In this document: positions 8,244-16,935 of the stretch, in pieces
Numbering within the stretch: the stretch's first letter is position 1
Layout: every line of letters begins with the position of its first letter
Source: Bacteroidales bacterium
Lineage (GTDB): Bacteria > Bacteroidota > Bacteroidia > Bacteroidales > UBA932
Reading direction: 5' to 3'
Assembly (NCBI GenBank): GCA_017477465.1
Contig: JAFUVU010000007.1
Span: 1 to 64,000, forward strand
DNA length: 64,000 bases
Position numbers and translations under genes: made by a program
Notes under the pieces: model-generated
The model's input: the letters and a program-made list of their open reading frames with translations, nothing else
Database searches by the model: none
Told to the model about the DNA's origin: nothing

Positions 8244-9032
8244 CTATTTGCGGAGAATTTCAAGTTCTTCGGGAGAATAAAGGAACTGATCAAGCCATTG
8301 AGGCGCCACCCTGCCAATTACAACCAGCGCCAAAACTGCAAGCAGCACAATTATTACCAGCACCAGAATCCATAACAGCAGCTTTTTCCCATTCTTTTTC
8401 TTCCGGACAGGCTGCGGCTGAGGTTCCGGAACGGGTTCCGGCTCTACCACGGGCTCCGGTTCGGCAACAGGTTCTGGTTCAGGCTCGGCAATCGGTTCAG
8501 GCTCCGCCACCGGCTCGGGAACTGGTTCTGCCACAGGCTCTTCCTTCTCGTCGGCCTTTAGAAGACCTGCCAGAGACGCTACGGCCTCTTCTACTTCCTC
8601 CTTGGTTTCCTGATGAGTCTTGAGCGATATTGGCTGCAGGCCGAAACCTTCGGGATAGATATCAAGGTCTTCATCGGCTACGAAGAAGAAATGATTTTCG
8701 CGGGTTGCCCTTAGGCGGCCAAGGCCCGAAAAGACCAGCGTCTTTTTAACTTTGAGGACCTCTTTCATTTCCTGGAGGAAGTCCGTCAGGATTCTGGTTG
8801 CGTCGGCCTCTGAAACGCCGTTGGAACGGGCGTAAAGGGCTACCAGATAATTGTCGCTGCCTTGTTTGGGAGAGAAATAGAGGCGCCTGTAGGGCGGGAG
8901 GATGGTGTAGCCGCGGTCGGCAAAGGATGCGGGGACTAGCTCCGCCACGAAGCTGCCAACTCCGGGCAGAGTGACTGAGTCGTGGTCCAGGACCACTTCT
9001 TTCACCATTTTGGCAAGCAAGTCGATATCCAT
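8244..9032 (-). CDS. HU-like (CCDC81-type) protein with Pro-Glu spacer and C-terminal membrane helix
   Basis: A 262-residue protein. The N-terminal region up to about 115 looks like the tandem HU/CCDC81 domains of Bacteroidota SPOR-type proteins (LPGVGSFVAELVPA, LPPYRRLYFSPKQG, KTLVFSGLGRLRAT). Residues 163-208 are a rigid acidic spacer of EP, AEPEP and VEPEP repeats, followed by a basic patch (RKKKNGKK) and one hydrophobic helix at 217-240. Only about 22 residues follow, so the SPOR domain common in relatives is absent. The HU part should be cytoplasmic by the positive-inside rule. I chose the ATG at 9032 because the upstream frame crosses the divergent promoters. Confidence 0.7.
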   Translation of the reverse strand: MDIDLLAKMVKEVVLDHDSVTLPGVGSFVAELVPASFADRGYTILPPYRRLYFSPKQGSDNYLVALYARSNGVSEADATRILTDFLQEMKEVLKVKKTLVFSGLGRLRATRENHFFFVADEDLDIYPEGFGLQPISLKTHQETKEEVEEAVASLAGLLKADEKEEPVAEPVPEPVAEPEPIAEPEPEPVAEPEPVVEPEPVPEPQPQPVRKKKNGKKLLLWILVLVIIVLLAVLALVVIGRVAPQWLDQFLYSPEELEILRK

Positions 9033-9054
9033 ATCCGCGATTCCGTTTCTATAT

Positions 9055-9087
9055 CTTGACAAAGATACAAAAAAATATCTATATTTG
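9055..9087 (+). promoter_or_regulatory. Promoter for the UvrA paralogue
   Basis: CTTG at 9055-9058, a 21-bp spacer, then TATATTTG at 9080-9087: a good match to the Bacteroidota TTTG/TAnnTTTG promoter. The ATG follows 42 bp later at 9130. Confidence 0.7.
9060..9067 (-). promoter_or_regulatory. Promoter -7 box TATCTTTG for the HU-like gene
   Basis: The minus strand reads TATCTTTG, matching the Bacteroidota -7 consensus TAnnTTTG, 27 bp before the ATG at 9032. A TTG lies about 22 bp upstream of the box. It is divergent from the promoter at 9055-9087. Confidence 0.7.
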
Positions 9088-9129
9088 CTCAACTGCTGCC
9101 GGGCAGAGACAACTATGAAGAATTGACTT

Positions 9130-11592
9130 ATGCAAAAAACACCCGACCATATAGAAATCCGCGGCGCCAGAGCCCATAATCTAAAAAACCTGGACATAGA
9201 CATCCCGCTTGGAAAAATCGTGGGCATCGCCGGCGTATCGGGCTCCGGCAAGTCCTCCCTTGCCCTTGGCATCCTCTATGCCGAAGGCTCAAGGCGCTAT
9301 CTGGAATCGCTATCGACATACACCAGAAGAAGAATGACGCAGGCCTCGCGGGCCCAGGTGGACGATGTCCGATACGTACCGGCGGCCTTGGCCCTGCACC
9401 AGCGTCCCGGCGTTCCTGGCATCCGCAGCACCTTCGGCACTATGTCGGAACTGCTTAACAGCCTGAGGCTGATGTTCTCCCGCCTGTCCTCCTATCCCTG
9501 TCCGAACGGCCACATGGTTCCGCCGACGCTTGACATAGCCGCCGAGCAGCCGGTCTTCTGCCCTGTCTGCGGCGAAAGGGTAAAAGTCCTTGGAGCAGAG
9601 CAGCTTGCCTTCAACAGCGAAGGCGCCTGCCCCACCTGCGGCGGCACCGGAGTGGTAAGGACGGTTGACGAATCGACCCTTGTCCCGGACGAAAACCTGA
9701 CAATCGACGAGGGCGCCGTTGCCCCTTGGGGCAGCCTGATGTGGTCCCTCATGAAAGACATCGCCAGGCAGCTTGGCGTCCGCACGGACGTGCCCTTCAA
9801 GGAACTAAGCGAAAAGGAAAGGGAAATTGTCTTCCACGGCCCGGCGGAAAAGACGCATTTTCTCTATAAAAACGAGAAAACCAACACTTTCGCCGAAATG
9901 GATTTCACCTATTACAACGCAGTTTACACAGTGGAGAATGCGCTCTCCAAGGTGAAGGACGAAAAAGGCATGAAAAGGGTGGAAAAATTCCTGAAAGAGT
10001 GCCCCTGCCCGGACTGCGGCGGCAGCAGGCTCAACGAAGCGGCGAGAGCACCCAGGCTAAGAGGCATTTCCCTTGCCGATGCCTGCAAAATGACCCTTGC
10101 GGAACTTATAGAATGGGTAGCGGGCGTTCCTGGCTCCCTGCCTGTTCCTATGCGCCCGATGGCCGAAAGAATCTGCGAATCATTCAACGATACGGCAAAG
10201 CGGCTAATAGACCTGGGACTCAGTTATCTATCCCTCGACAGGGCCGCCTCCACCCTTTCCACCGGCGAAAGGCAGCGCGTCCAGCTTGCCCGCTCGGTGA
10301 GAAACCGCACCACAGGCGTGCTGTACGTTCTGGACGAGCCCTCCATCGGCCTTCATCCGAGCAATCTCAAAGGCCTTCTCGGAGTAATGGACGACCTTGT
10401 GGCCGATGGCAATACGGTAGTCCTGGTGGATCACGACACCCAGGTCCTCTCCCATGCCGATTACATAGTGGAGCTTGGCCCGGAAGCGGGAGCGAAGGGC
10501 GGCCGGCTCATTGCACAGGGCAGCGTAGAATCCCTCATCGGCAACCCTGTCTCGCGGATAGGGCCCTTCCTAAGCGAAAAGGCCGATATTCCCGCAATAG
10601 ATTCGGCCGACCTTTTCAAGATGGGAAGCATCAAGCTCTCCATCGGCCCCATTCATACGGTAAAACCGCTTGAGGTACGTTTCCCGAAAGGACGGTTGTC
10701 CGTCGTCACCGGAGTTTCCGGCTCGGGAAAGACCACGCTCATATTGGAAAGCCTTATCCCGGGGCTCCAGGCATCGATCAGCGGGATAAAACTGCCTGCA
10801 CATGTCCTGTCGGCCCAAGGAGACGGCATCCGGCAGGTCAAACTCATCGACGCTACGCCTATCGGCATAAATGTGCGCTCTACAGTGGCCACATACGCCA
10901 ATATCCATGACGAGCTCAGAAAAGTATATGCGAGGACGCCGGAGGCTAGAATCCGCGGCAGAAGAGCCGGCGATTTCTCCTACAACACAGGAGAACTCCG
11001 CTGCCCTGTCTGCGACGGGACCGGCAGCATAAGCCTTGACGTTCAGTTCCTTCCCGACGTGGACATCCCCTGCCCCGAATGCGGCGGCTCGCGCTATTCG
11101 AAGCAGGCCTACGAGATAAAACGCAAAGGCGTATCCCTGCCGGAGCTGATGGAAAAGAGCGTGGATGAAGCCCTTGATATCTGTGCCGATCTTTCCCTCG
11201 TAAAATCCCGCCTCAAAGTTCTCCACGACCTGGGCCTTGGATACCTGACGCTGGGAGAAGCGACACCTTCTCTATCCGGCGGCGAAGCCCAGCGCCTGAA
11301 ACTTGCAAGCGAGATGGGCCGGGCCCAGGGCGACAGCGTATTCGTCTTCGACGAGCCCACCATCGGCCTGCATCCTTTGGATGTAAAAACGCTCATGGGA
11401 GTGTTTAAACACTTGATTGACAATGGCGCCACGGTAATAGTGATAGAGCACGACCTGGACGTAATCAGGAATGCCGATTATATTGTGGACATGGGCCCCG
11501 GCGGAGGACTGGCCGGCGGGCGCATTGTCGCAACGGGCACTCCGGCCGAGGTGAAAAACAACAGTGACAGCTTAACAGGACAATATATTTAA
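9130..11592 (+). CDS. UvrA-like ABC ATPase paralogue (short, UvrA2/DrrC class)
   Basis: An 820-residue UvrA relative with two ABC ATPase modules: Walker A GVSGSGKS at 35-42 and again GVSGSGKTT in the second half, signature motifs LSTGERQR and LSGGEAQRLKL, and Walker B with LDEPSIGLHP and FDEPTIGLHP. Zinc-finger cysteines are kept (CPVC, CPTCGG, CPCPDCGG, CPVCDGTG, CPECGG). It is about 120 residues shorter than housekeeping UvrA, missing much of the region after the first Walker A where UvrB binds. Such paralogues are linked to DNA-drug tolerance, but this one's role is unknown. It is followed after 5 bp by a membrane protein gene. Confidence 0.9.
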   Translation: MQKTPDHIEIRGARAHNLKNLDIDIPLGKIVGIAGVSGSGKSSLALGILYAEGSRRYLESLSTYTRRRMTQASRAQVDDVRYVPAALALHQRPGVPGIRSTFGTMSELLNSLRLMFSRLSSYPCPNGHMVPPTLDIAAEQPVFCPVCGERVKVLGAEQLAFNSEGACPTCGGTGVVRTVDESTLVPDENLTIDEGAVAPWGSLMWSLMKDIARQLGVRTDVPFKELSEKEREIVFHGPAEKTHFLYKNEKTNTFAEMDFTYYNAVYTVENALSKVKDEKGMKRVEKFLKECPCPDCGGSRLNEAARAPRLRGISLADACKMTLAELIEWVAGVPGSLPVPMRPMAERICESFNDTAKRLIDLGLSYLSLDRAASTLSTGERQRVQLARSVRNRTTGVLYVLDEPSIGLHPSNLKGLLGVMDDLVADGNTVVLVDHDTQVLSHADYIVELGPEAGAKGGRLIAQGSVESLIGNPVSRIGPFLSEKADIPAIDSADLFKMGSIKLSIGPIHTVKPLEVRFPKGRLSVVTGVSGSGKTTLILESLIPGLQASISGIKLPAHVLSAQGDGIRQVKLIDATPIGINVRSTVATYANIHDELRKVYARTPEARIRGRRAGDFSYNTGELRCPVCDGTGSISLDVQFLPDVDIPCPECGGSRYSKQAYEIKRKGVSLPELMEKSVDEALDICADLSLVKSRLKVLHDLGLGYLTLGEATPSLSGGEAQRLKLASEMGRAQGDSVFVFDEPTIGLHPLDVKTLMGVFKHLIDNGATVIVIEHDLDVIRNADYIVDMGPGGGLAGGRIVATGTPAEVKNNSDSLTGQYI

Positions 11593-11597
11593 CTACA

Positions 11598-12656
11598 ATG
11601 GGTCTATTTTTACAGAAAGCGGTATCGTCCGCACTTGACAAAGGCAAACTCACCAGCAGCTATCTTATCACGGGAGCTTGCTTCCTGCTGATTGCCTGCA
11701 ACATAGGAGCATTCCTCTTCTTCCCCAAAATCGCCGCTCCGCTGGCCATCATCCTCTCCAACGTGATTACCATCATCCTCATGCTCTTTGCATTCCAGCC
11801 GGTGAACCGCCTGCTGCAACGCAGCTTTGAAAAAAATGCGCAGGAGTATGCCGAAAGGGAGAAGGAACTGCTTTCGCTCAAAGACACAGTATCGACCCTG
11901 GAGAACCGCAACCGCGAGCTTGAAAGCCGCATCGACACGTGGAACCAGATGGCCACAGTCCCCTCCAACGTCAATTTCACCTTCAAGGTGGAGACCATGA
12001 CCTACGACAAGTCCGGCTATATCGTAAAGGAAGAGCCCGTAGAGCGCTTCCTCGAAGACCCCGCCTACAAGCTCTCCGACAAAAAGGGCATCTTCGACAA
12101 AGTGGGCCGATGGATGGACGAGGTCATGCATCCCGGGAAGAAGAAGGTCCTTTACATCGGCAAGTTCTACGCCAAGGCTTCCATCGGCATTGACTTCACT
12201 AAGATTAAATATGCCGTCAGGGATGGGTCCCTTGCTCTTTTCGGGGTACGCTTCTCGAAGTTGAACGACCTTGCCATCACCCCCGACGAAGACGACGTAA
12301 ACCACTGCTGGCTGCTGAACGAGGACGACCTTGGCATCAGAATCAACTCTTCCGGCCTTTACAAAGACTTCACCGATGCATACGCCGATATTCGCGCAGG
12401 AGAATCGGCAGCGGCCCTGGAAGCGGAAGTCGAAACTCTATGCGACAATTACACAAGCGTCTTCCGCCAGAAGATACTGGAGCGTTTTCCGGGGACCAGT
12501 TTCCAAGACCACATTGAAGATTCGTCCGAAACCTGGTACTCCCTCAAGGAGCATATTCAGGACCCCAGAGTCTATCCCCTTGCATCAAACATGTTCCTGA
12601 TGGCCGACATTCTCAGCGGGTCGGCCGACATCCAGCCCCCTGCACTTTTGCCGTAA
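11598..12656 (+). CDS. Unknown membrane protein with coiled coil, distantly DUF4230-like
   Basis: A 352-residue protein I do not firmly recognise. It has two close hydrophobic segments (about 21-43 and 46-66), then a heptad-rich coiled coil (about 75-118, EREKELLSLKDTV and following), and a soluble domain. The segment KVLYIGKFYAKASIGIDFTKIKY recalls the DUF4230 pattern of a short strand before an Asp-Leu-Ser/Thr-Lys-Ile motif; that match is weak. The N-terminus probably sits in the inner membrane, but the side of the soluble domain cannot be decided. It starts 5 bp after the UvrA paralogue and should share its transcript. Confidence 0.6.
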   Translation: MGLFLQKAVSSALDKGKLTSSYLITGACFLLIACNIGAFLFFPKIAAPLAIILSNVITIILMLFAFQPVNRLLQRSFEKNAQEYAEREKELLSLKDTVSTLENRNRELESRIDTWNQMATVPSNVNFTFKVETMTYDKSGYIVKEEPVERFLEDPAYKLSDKKGIFDKVGRWMDEVMHPGKKKVLYIGKFYAKASIGIDFTKIKYAVRDGSLALFGVRFSKLNDLAITPDEDDVNHCWLLNEDDLGIRINSSGLYKDFTDAYADIRAGESAAALEAEVETLCDNYTSVFRQKILERFPGTSFQDHIEDSSETWYSLKEHIQDPRVYPLASNMFLMADILSGSADIQPPALLP

Positions 12657-12687
12657 TAAAAATTCCATCAAAAAAATTTAAAAAAGC

Positions 12688-12718
12688 TTTGCATAATCCA
12701 AAAAAGGTTGTACCTTTG
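12688..12718 (+). promoter_or_regulatory. Promoter for tRNA-Asn
   Basis: TTTG at 12688-12691, 19-bp spacer, TACCTTTG at 12711-12718: an exact match to the Bacteroidota consensus, placed 27 bp before the tRNA. Confidence 0.85.
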
Positions 12719-12745
12719 CATTCCCGTTACGGGAATAGATAAAAT

Positions 12746-12819
12746 TCCTCCTTAGCTCAGTTGGTTAGAGCATCTGACTGTTAATCAGAGGGTCGTTGGT
12801 TCAAGTCCAACAGGGGGAG
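12746..12819 (+). tRNA. tRNA-Asn (GTT)
   Basis: A 74-nt cloverleaf. The acceptor stem TCCTCCT pairs with AGGGGGA with one wobble. The anticodon arm CTGACTGTTAATCAG exposes GTT, and the T-loop TTCAAGT is intact. CCA is not encoded. A strong terminator follows directly. Confidence 0.95.
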
Positions 12820-12820
12820 C

Positions 12821-12852
12821 AAAAACAGGACGAGTTTTCGCCCTGTTTTTTT
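12821..12852 (+). terminator. Terminator after tRNA-Asn
   Basis: A hairpin with arms AAAACAGG-A-CGA and TCG-C-CCTGTTTT around a short loop, followed by a run of eight T. Confidence 0.85.
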
Positions 12853-12882
12853 TATACCCTACCCTCTCAGACTACTGAAAAC

Positions 12883-12907
12883 AAAAAAACCAGGCTGATG
12901 CCTGGCT
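12883..12907 (-). terminator. Terminator of the tRNA-Glu/rpsT/tRNA-Pro unit
   Basis: On the minus strand CCAGGC-ATCA-GCCTGG is followed by a seven-T tract, a classical intrinsic terminator 12 bp after tRNA-Pro. Confidence 0.85.
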
Positions 12908-12918
12908 TAACTTTTTTG

Positions 12919-12991
12919 TCGGGATGACTCGACTCGAACGAGCGACCCCTACGTCCCGAACGTAGTGCGCTACCAACTGCGCTACATCCCG
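12919..12991 (-). tRNA. tRNA-Pro (CGG)
   Basis: A 73-nt cloverleaf on the minus strand. The acceptor CGGGATG pairs perfectly with CATCCCG, with A as discriminator. The anticodon loop TTCGGGA gives CGG, reading CCG proline codons. It lies 21 bp after the rpsT stop codon and shares its terminator. Confidence 0.95.
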
Positions 12992-13012
12992 ATTCCGATA
13001 AAAAACAAGCTC

Positions 13013-13267
13013 TTATGCGAGCTTGTTAATGTAAACTTGAAGACCGCTCTTGAGGTTGGCCGCTTTATTTTTGTGGATAACACCGATTTTGGCGAGCTTG
13101 TCGATCATTGCATAGACCTTAGGAGCATTTTCCTGGGCTGCTGCCTTGTCGGATGTGTTGCGCAGGTCGCGAATTGCGTTCCTGGTTGTTTTTGCATAAT
13201 ACTTATTATGCAGTCTGTGACGCTCGCTCTGACGGGCGGCACGCTGGGCGGATTTAGTGTTTGCCAT
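13013..13267 (-). CDS. rpsT: 30S ribosomal protein S20
   Basis: An 84-residue primary-binding protein of the small ribosomal subunit. It has the standard N-terminus [22 protein letters not shown], a Lys/Arg-rich long helix, and the family length. It sits between tRNA-Glu (19 bp upstream) and tRNA-Pro (21 bp downstream) on the same strand. No promoter is visible in either gap and one terminator follows tRNA-Pro, so all three are probably transcribed together and cut by tRNA-processing enzymes. Confidence 0.97.
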   Translation of the reverse strand: MANTKSAQRAARQSERHRLHNKYYAKTTRNAIRDLRNTSDKAAAQENAPKVYAMIDKLAKIGVIHKNKAANLKSGLQVYINKLA

Positions 13268-13286
13268 TATTTTACTTTTTTATATT

Positions 13287-13361
13287 TGGTAGTGGGTAGG
13301 AGAATCGAACTCCTATTGCGGGAATGAAAATCCCGAGTACTAACCGTTATACGAACCCACC
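13287..13361 (-). tRNA. tRNA-Glu (TTC), CCA encoded
   Basis: On the minus strand the acceptor GGTGGGT pairs with ACCCACT (one G-U pair). The anticodon arm CGGGATTTTCATTCCCG exposes TTC. The 3' CCA is encoded at 13287-13289, unlike the tRNA-Asn in this window. It is the first gene after the promoter at 13375-13405. Confidence 0.95.
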
Positions 13362-13374
13362 AAACTTGGGACTG

Positions 13375-13405
13375 CAAAGGTATGAAAAATTTTTTACCTT
13401 CCAAA
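13375..13405 (-). promoter_or_regulatory. Promoter for tRNA-Glu/rpsT/tRNA-Pro
   Basis: On the minus strand TTTG (13402-13405), 19-bp spacer, then TACCTTTG (13375-13382), 13 bp before the tRNA-Glu 5' end. This is a consensus Bacteroidota promoter. Confidence 0.85.
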
Positions 13406-13442
13406 ATTATTTAGCATCTTTTTCAACAGAATCCCAATTTTT

Positions 13443-14435
13443 TTATTCCTCTTTCCACTCAAAGGAGTAGAGGATAGATTCAACCTGGCGCAGATACTGC
13501 CGTTTGTCGTAGCGCGGAGCAAAGACAAATGCTTCGAGCACAATTATATCCTTACCGTCCTTGCTGTAGAATGAGTGGGAAACGAAGGGGCCGCCCATGA
13601 AGTCTCCGTGAACTTCCCAGAAGCCGCGCGTCTCCATAAAGCTGCGACCCTTATAGTTAAGGCTCCGCGTTACGGGCTCCTGTGCGGTGGACGTAGTCAT
13701 ATACGAGCCGTCGAACATACCGGGCACATTGGCCTGCATGATAGTATTGCGTGCGGCAATGATTTTTTCGAGGGTGAAGACATCGGCCCCTGAAGCCGGA
13801 TATTTGTACACGAGGACAGTCTGGTTGGTGTACTGCTTTTCGTCGGCAATCCATACAAAGTCATCGGTGTATTTGCGGCAACGGTAGCCGGTGGGGAAAT
13901 GCAGAATGCCGCCGGTGACCTTTTCCACGGGCGCCTGCAGGGCTCTTTCCTCATACAGCTTCGAGTTCGCGATTATGCGGTCGCGCTCCGACTGCTCAAA
14001 AAATTCGGGAATTATGGCCGATGCTTCCTGGAACAAGCTCAGGGCCTCCTCCTGAGTGGCAGCGTTGATCTGAACCACCGCCTGCGGCTGCGCCCATGCG
14101 TTGCTTTTATAGGTCACTCCGTTAGTGACGTTCTGCGGATCGATATTGACCAGCATGAGGTTCCTGTGCATCTTGAACATATTGTTGAAGCTGCCCGGAG
14201 GTACGTTTGAAAGGGCGAAGAGAGGCTCCCGCTGAGCCAGATAGGGAGTATCGGCCGCCAATACATCACGTATTGCGACGCCCAGATTACCTTCCCACTG
14301 TTCGCGCTCTATGACCACCAGCACTTCGCCGGCTTTGCCGCTTACGTTGGGAAGCAGGGTACGTTTCTTGTTCTCTTTGCATCCGCTTATCAGCATAAGG
14401 CAGGCCATGGCTGCCAATAACCATTTGTATCTCAT
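13443..14435 (-). CDS. DUF4837 family lipoprotein
   Basis: A 330-residue lipoprotein of the Bacteroidota family DUF4837, function unknown. The signal sequence ends in the lipobox LISGC with the lipidated cysteine at 19, followed by KENKK. The mature part begins with the typical GKAGEVLVVIEREQWEG segment. It starts 4 bp after the rseP stop codon and ends the minus-strand unit M23-dxr-rseP-DUF4837, so an envelope role is likely but unproven. Confidence 0.88.
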   Translation of the reverse strand: MRYKWLLAAMACLMLISGCKENKKRTLLPNVSGKAGEVLVVIEREQWEGNLGVAIRDVLAADTPYLAQREPLFALSNVPPGSFNNMFKMHRNLMLVNIDPQNVTNGVTYKSNAWAQPQAVVQINAATQEEALSLFQEASAIIPEFFEQSERDRIIANSKLYEERALQAPVEKVTGGILHFPTGYRCRKYTDDFVWIADEKQYTNQTVLVYKYPASGADVFTLEKIIAARNTIMQANVPGMFDGSYMTTSTAQEPVTRSLNYKGRSFMETRGFWEVHGDFMGGPFVSHSFYSKDGKDIIVLEAFVFAPRYDKRQYLRQVESILYSFEWKEE

Positions 14436-14439
14436 ATTG

Positions 14440-15774
14440 TTAATGAATTAGTCGTGCTATATCGTTGCCAAAGGCCAGGAACATGAGCAGCAGGAGCAGG
14501 AACATGCCGACAAGCTGCGCAGCGGTAAGGAAGCGGTCGCTTGGCTTGCGGCCGGTTATCATCTCATAGATGCAGAACACGATGTGTCCGCCGTCGAGGG
14601 CCGGAATCGGCAGAAGATTCATCACTCCCAGCATTATGGAGAGCAGTCCTAAAATATAAAGGAACTGCAGCCAGTCCCAAGTTGCAGGGAACACCTGGCC
14701 GATAGCGACAAAGCTGCCCACAGACTTGTAAGCGCCGGTAGAAGGCGTAGCGACAAGCCTAAGATCCCGCAGATAGCCCGTAACAGTTTCCCAGGCCCAG
14801 CTGCAACCTGCCGGAATGGCCTGCAGGACGGAGTAGCTGTGATGCTCAAGACCCGGATTGCGGTAAAATACGCCAACACGCCCAAGGCTGTCCACCTGGA
14901 GGTTCAGGGACAGCGTATCGGCCCCTCTTATCACTGCTGCAGGGATGCTGCCGCCGGCATTTTGACGCAAAAGCTTCTGGGCATCCTGGAGGTAAGGCGT
15001 TTCCACGCTGTCCACAAAAGCTATGCGGTCCCCTTTCATAAGGCCGGCCATCTGGTTTGGCGAGCCGGTCATTACGCTGTCAACCACAAAAGGAAGCGCC
15101 ACATCGAACATTCCGGGAGTGTTGAGGACAGCGCCGATCAGCGCCTGGTCTATGTAGATATCCAGGGTGTCCGTTCCCCTGAGGACGGTGGCCTTTCGGA
15201 CTTGGCGGCGGGCCAGATCGACCTGCAGGTCCATGAAATCCGTGGGGGCATAATCGTCGAACATCAGGATGCGGTCGCCGGTGCGGAAGCCCATCTCGTA
15301 ACCGAGTTCGTTTACGTAGACGGGGAACTTGTTGGGCATGTAATTGCGGCCCCATCCGGCCAGGATGCCGATAAACACCACCAGCGCCAGAATGAAATTG
15401 TTAAGGACGCCGCCGCTCATCACAAACAGCCGCTGCCATGCCGGTTTGGAACGGAATTCCCACGGCTGAGGCTCATGCCTGAGCGATTCGGTATCCATCG
15501 ACTCGTCAATCATGCCGGCTATCTTGCAGTAGCCGCCTATGGGCAGCCAGCCTATTCCGTACTCGGTCTCCCATTTATCGGCCCGGGGGAAAAGCTTTCT
15601 GAACCATGCCATGCGCGTGGAGAAAAGCTTGAAGCCTCCGGCATCGAAGAAAAGGAAGAACTTGTCCACCCTGATGTGGAAGACACGCGCCCAGAAGAAA
15701 TGCCCGGCCTCATGGATTGTAATGAGTACGGACAGCGCCAAGATAAGCTGCAAGACTTTAATCAGCACAATCAT
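14440..15774 (-). CDS. rseP: Site-2 protease RseP-type RIP metalloprotease
   Basis: An inner-membrane zinc protease that cuts anti-sigma factors or leftover signal peptides within the membrane. The HEAGH zinc motif is at residues 21-25 in the first helix. A PDZ-like periplasmic region spans about 130-310, with the segment MTGSPNQMAGLMKGDRI. The final helices carry the third-ligand motif NLLPIPALDGGH. At 444 residues it is normal for Bacteroidota. Its ATG overlaps the dxr stop by 4 bp (15771-15774). No anti-sigma gene is adjacent. Confidence 0.95.
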   Translation of the reverse strand: MIVLIKVLQLILALSVLITIHEAGHFFWARVFHIRVDKFFLFFDAGGFKLFSTRMAWFRKLFPRADKWETEYGIGWLPIGGYCKIAGMIDESMDTESLRHEPQPWEFRSKPAWQRLFVMSGGVLNNFILALVVFIGILAGWGRNYMPNKFPVYVNELGYEMGFRTGDRILMFDDYAPTDFMDLQVDLARRQVRKATVLRGTDTLDIYIDQALIGAVLNTPGMFDVALPFVVDSVMTGSPNQMAGLMKGDRIAFVDSVETPYLQDAQKLLRQNAGGSIPAAVIRGADTLSLNLQVDSLGRVGVFYRNPGLEHHSYSVLQAIPAGCSWAWETVTGYLRDLRLVATPSTGAYKSVGSFVAIGQVFPATWDWLQFLYILGLLSIMLGVMNLLPIPALDGGHIVFCIYEMITGRKPSDRFLTAAQLVGMFLLLLLMFLAFGNDIARLIH

Positions 15775-16928
15775 AGGGCGGGAAACAGGGACTTGGCCAT
15801 GCGGAAGGCTTCCTCGTGAGTTGAGAAGATGTCTTCCAATGAAGGCTGCTGAACATAAGGGATGGCGGCCATCACCTTGGAAATGGTGTCCGGAATATCG
15901 TAAAAGCCGATTTTATCGGCAAGGAATGCTGCCACTGCTGCCTCGTTTGCGGCATTCATTGCACAAGGCACGTTGCCTCCACGGCCGATCGCCTCGAAGG
16001 CAAGCCGCAGGCAGGGGAACTTTTCAAGGTCGGGCTCGAAGAACGAGAGATTACCAAGCTCGCTGAAATTCAGGCGTTTACCTTCCAGCGGAAGCCTTTC
16101 CGGGCAGGACATGGCAAGGGCTATGGGAATCCGCATGTCGGGGCAGCCGAGCTGGGCGATAACAGCCCCGTCCACAAATTCCACCATCGAGTGGATGACC
16201 GATTCCGGATGAACTACCACATGTATTTTGTCGGCTTCGACGCCGAAGAGCCATTTGGCCTCTATAACCTCGAAGCCTTTGTTCATCATAGTGGCGGAAT
16301 CGATGGTGATTTTGGCGCCCATGTCCCAGTTGGGATGTTTGAGGGCCTGCTGCTTGCGTGCATCGGCAATTTTTTCACGCGGCCATGTGCGGAAAGGCCC
16401 GCCCGATGCTGTAAGATGAATCTTTTCCACGGCATTGCCCTGCGCCCCCATAAGGCACTGGAAGATTGCGGAATGCTCCGAATCGACAGGATAAATGGGA
16501 GAGGAGAAACGGGCCGATTCCGCCATCACCAGAGACCCTGCGGCGACAAGCGTCTCCTTGTTGGCCAGAGCGATGGCCTTGCCTGCCCTGATGGCCGACA
16601 AAGTGGGCCTGAGTCCGCTGAACCCTACCATGGCGGCTACGACGACGTCCACCTCCGGGGCCTGCACAAGTTCGCAGGCAGCCTCTATGCCAAGATGTAC
16701 CTGGACGGAGGCAGGAAGGGCGCTGCGAACCTCGTCAAACTTTTGAGGATTGCAAATCACCACATGCGGCACATTGAACGCCAGAGCCTGCTGCACCAGC
16801 AGTCCCGCATTGTTATTTGCCGATATCATCCATACCTTGAACAGGCCCTGATGCTGCCGTACCACATCCAGCGTCTGAGTGCCGATGGAGCCGGTAGAAC
16901 CAAGTATTGCGATGCATTTCATTTCCAT
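15771..16928 (-). CDS. dxr: 1-deoxy-D-xylulose 5-phosphate reductoisomerase
   Basis: Second step of the MEP isoprenoid pathway: DXP plus NADPH to MEP. The NADPH-binding motif GSTGSIG is at 10-16, and the metal/substrate segments VDSEHSAIFQCL, LTASGGPFRTW and MNKGFEVIEAKWLFG are intact. The length of 385 residues is normal. The ATG at 16928 was chosen because AGGAGG lies 7 nt upstream on the minus strand, overlapping the stop codon of the M23 gene; the ATG at 16922 is an alternative. The product feeds undecaprenyl synthesis together with uppS in this window. Confidence 0.97.
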   Translation of the reverse strand: MEMKCIAILGSTGSIGTQTLDVVRQHQGLFKVWMISANNNAGLLVQQALAFNVPHVVICNPQKFDEVRSALPASVQVHLGIEAACELVQAPEVDVVVAAMVGFSGLRPTLSAIRAGKAIALANKETLVAAGSLVMAESARFSSPIYPVDSEHSAIFQCLMGAQGNAVEKIHLTASGGPFRTWPREKIADARKQQALKHPNWDMGAKITIDSATMMNKGFEVIEAKWLFGVEADKIHVVVHPESVIHSMVEFVDGAVIAQLGCPDMRIPIALAMSCPERLPLEGKRLNFSELGNLSFFEPDLEKFPCLRLAFEAIGRGGNVPCAMNAANEAAVAAFLADKIGFYDIPDTISKVMAAIPYVQQPSLEDIFSTHEEAFRMAKSLFPAL

Positions 16929-16935
16929 CCCGCAG

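Noticed and set aside
13281..13288. Plus-strand TATATTTG near the tRNA-Glu 3' end
   Set aside because: It points into the antisense of a tRNA and no plus-strand gene follows; a chance match.
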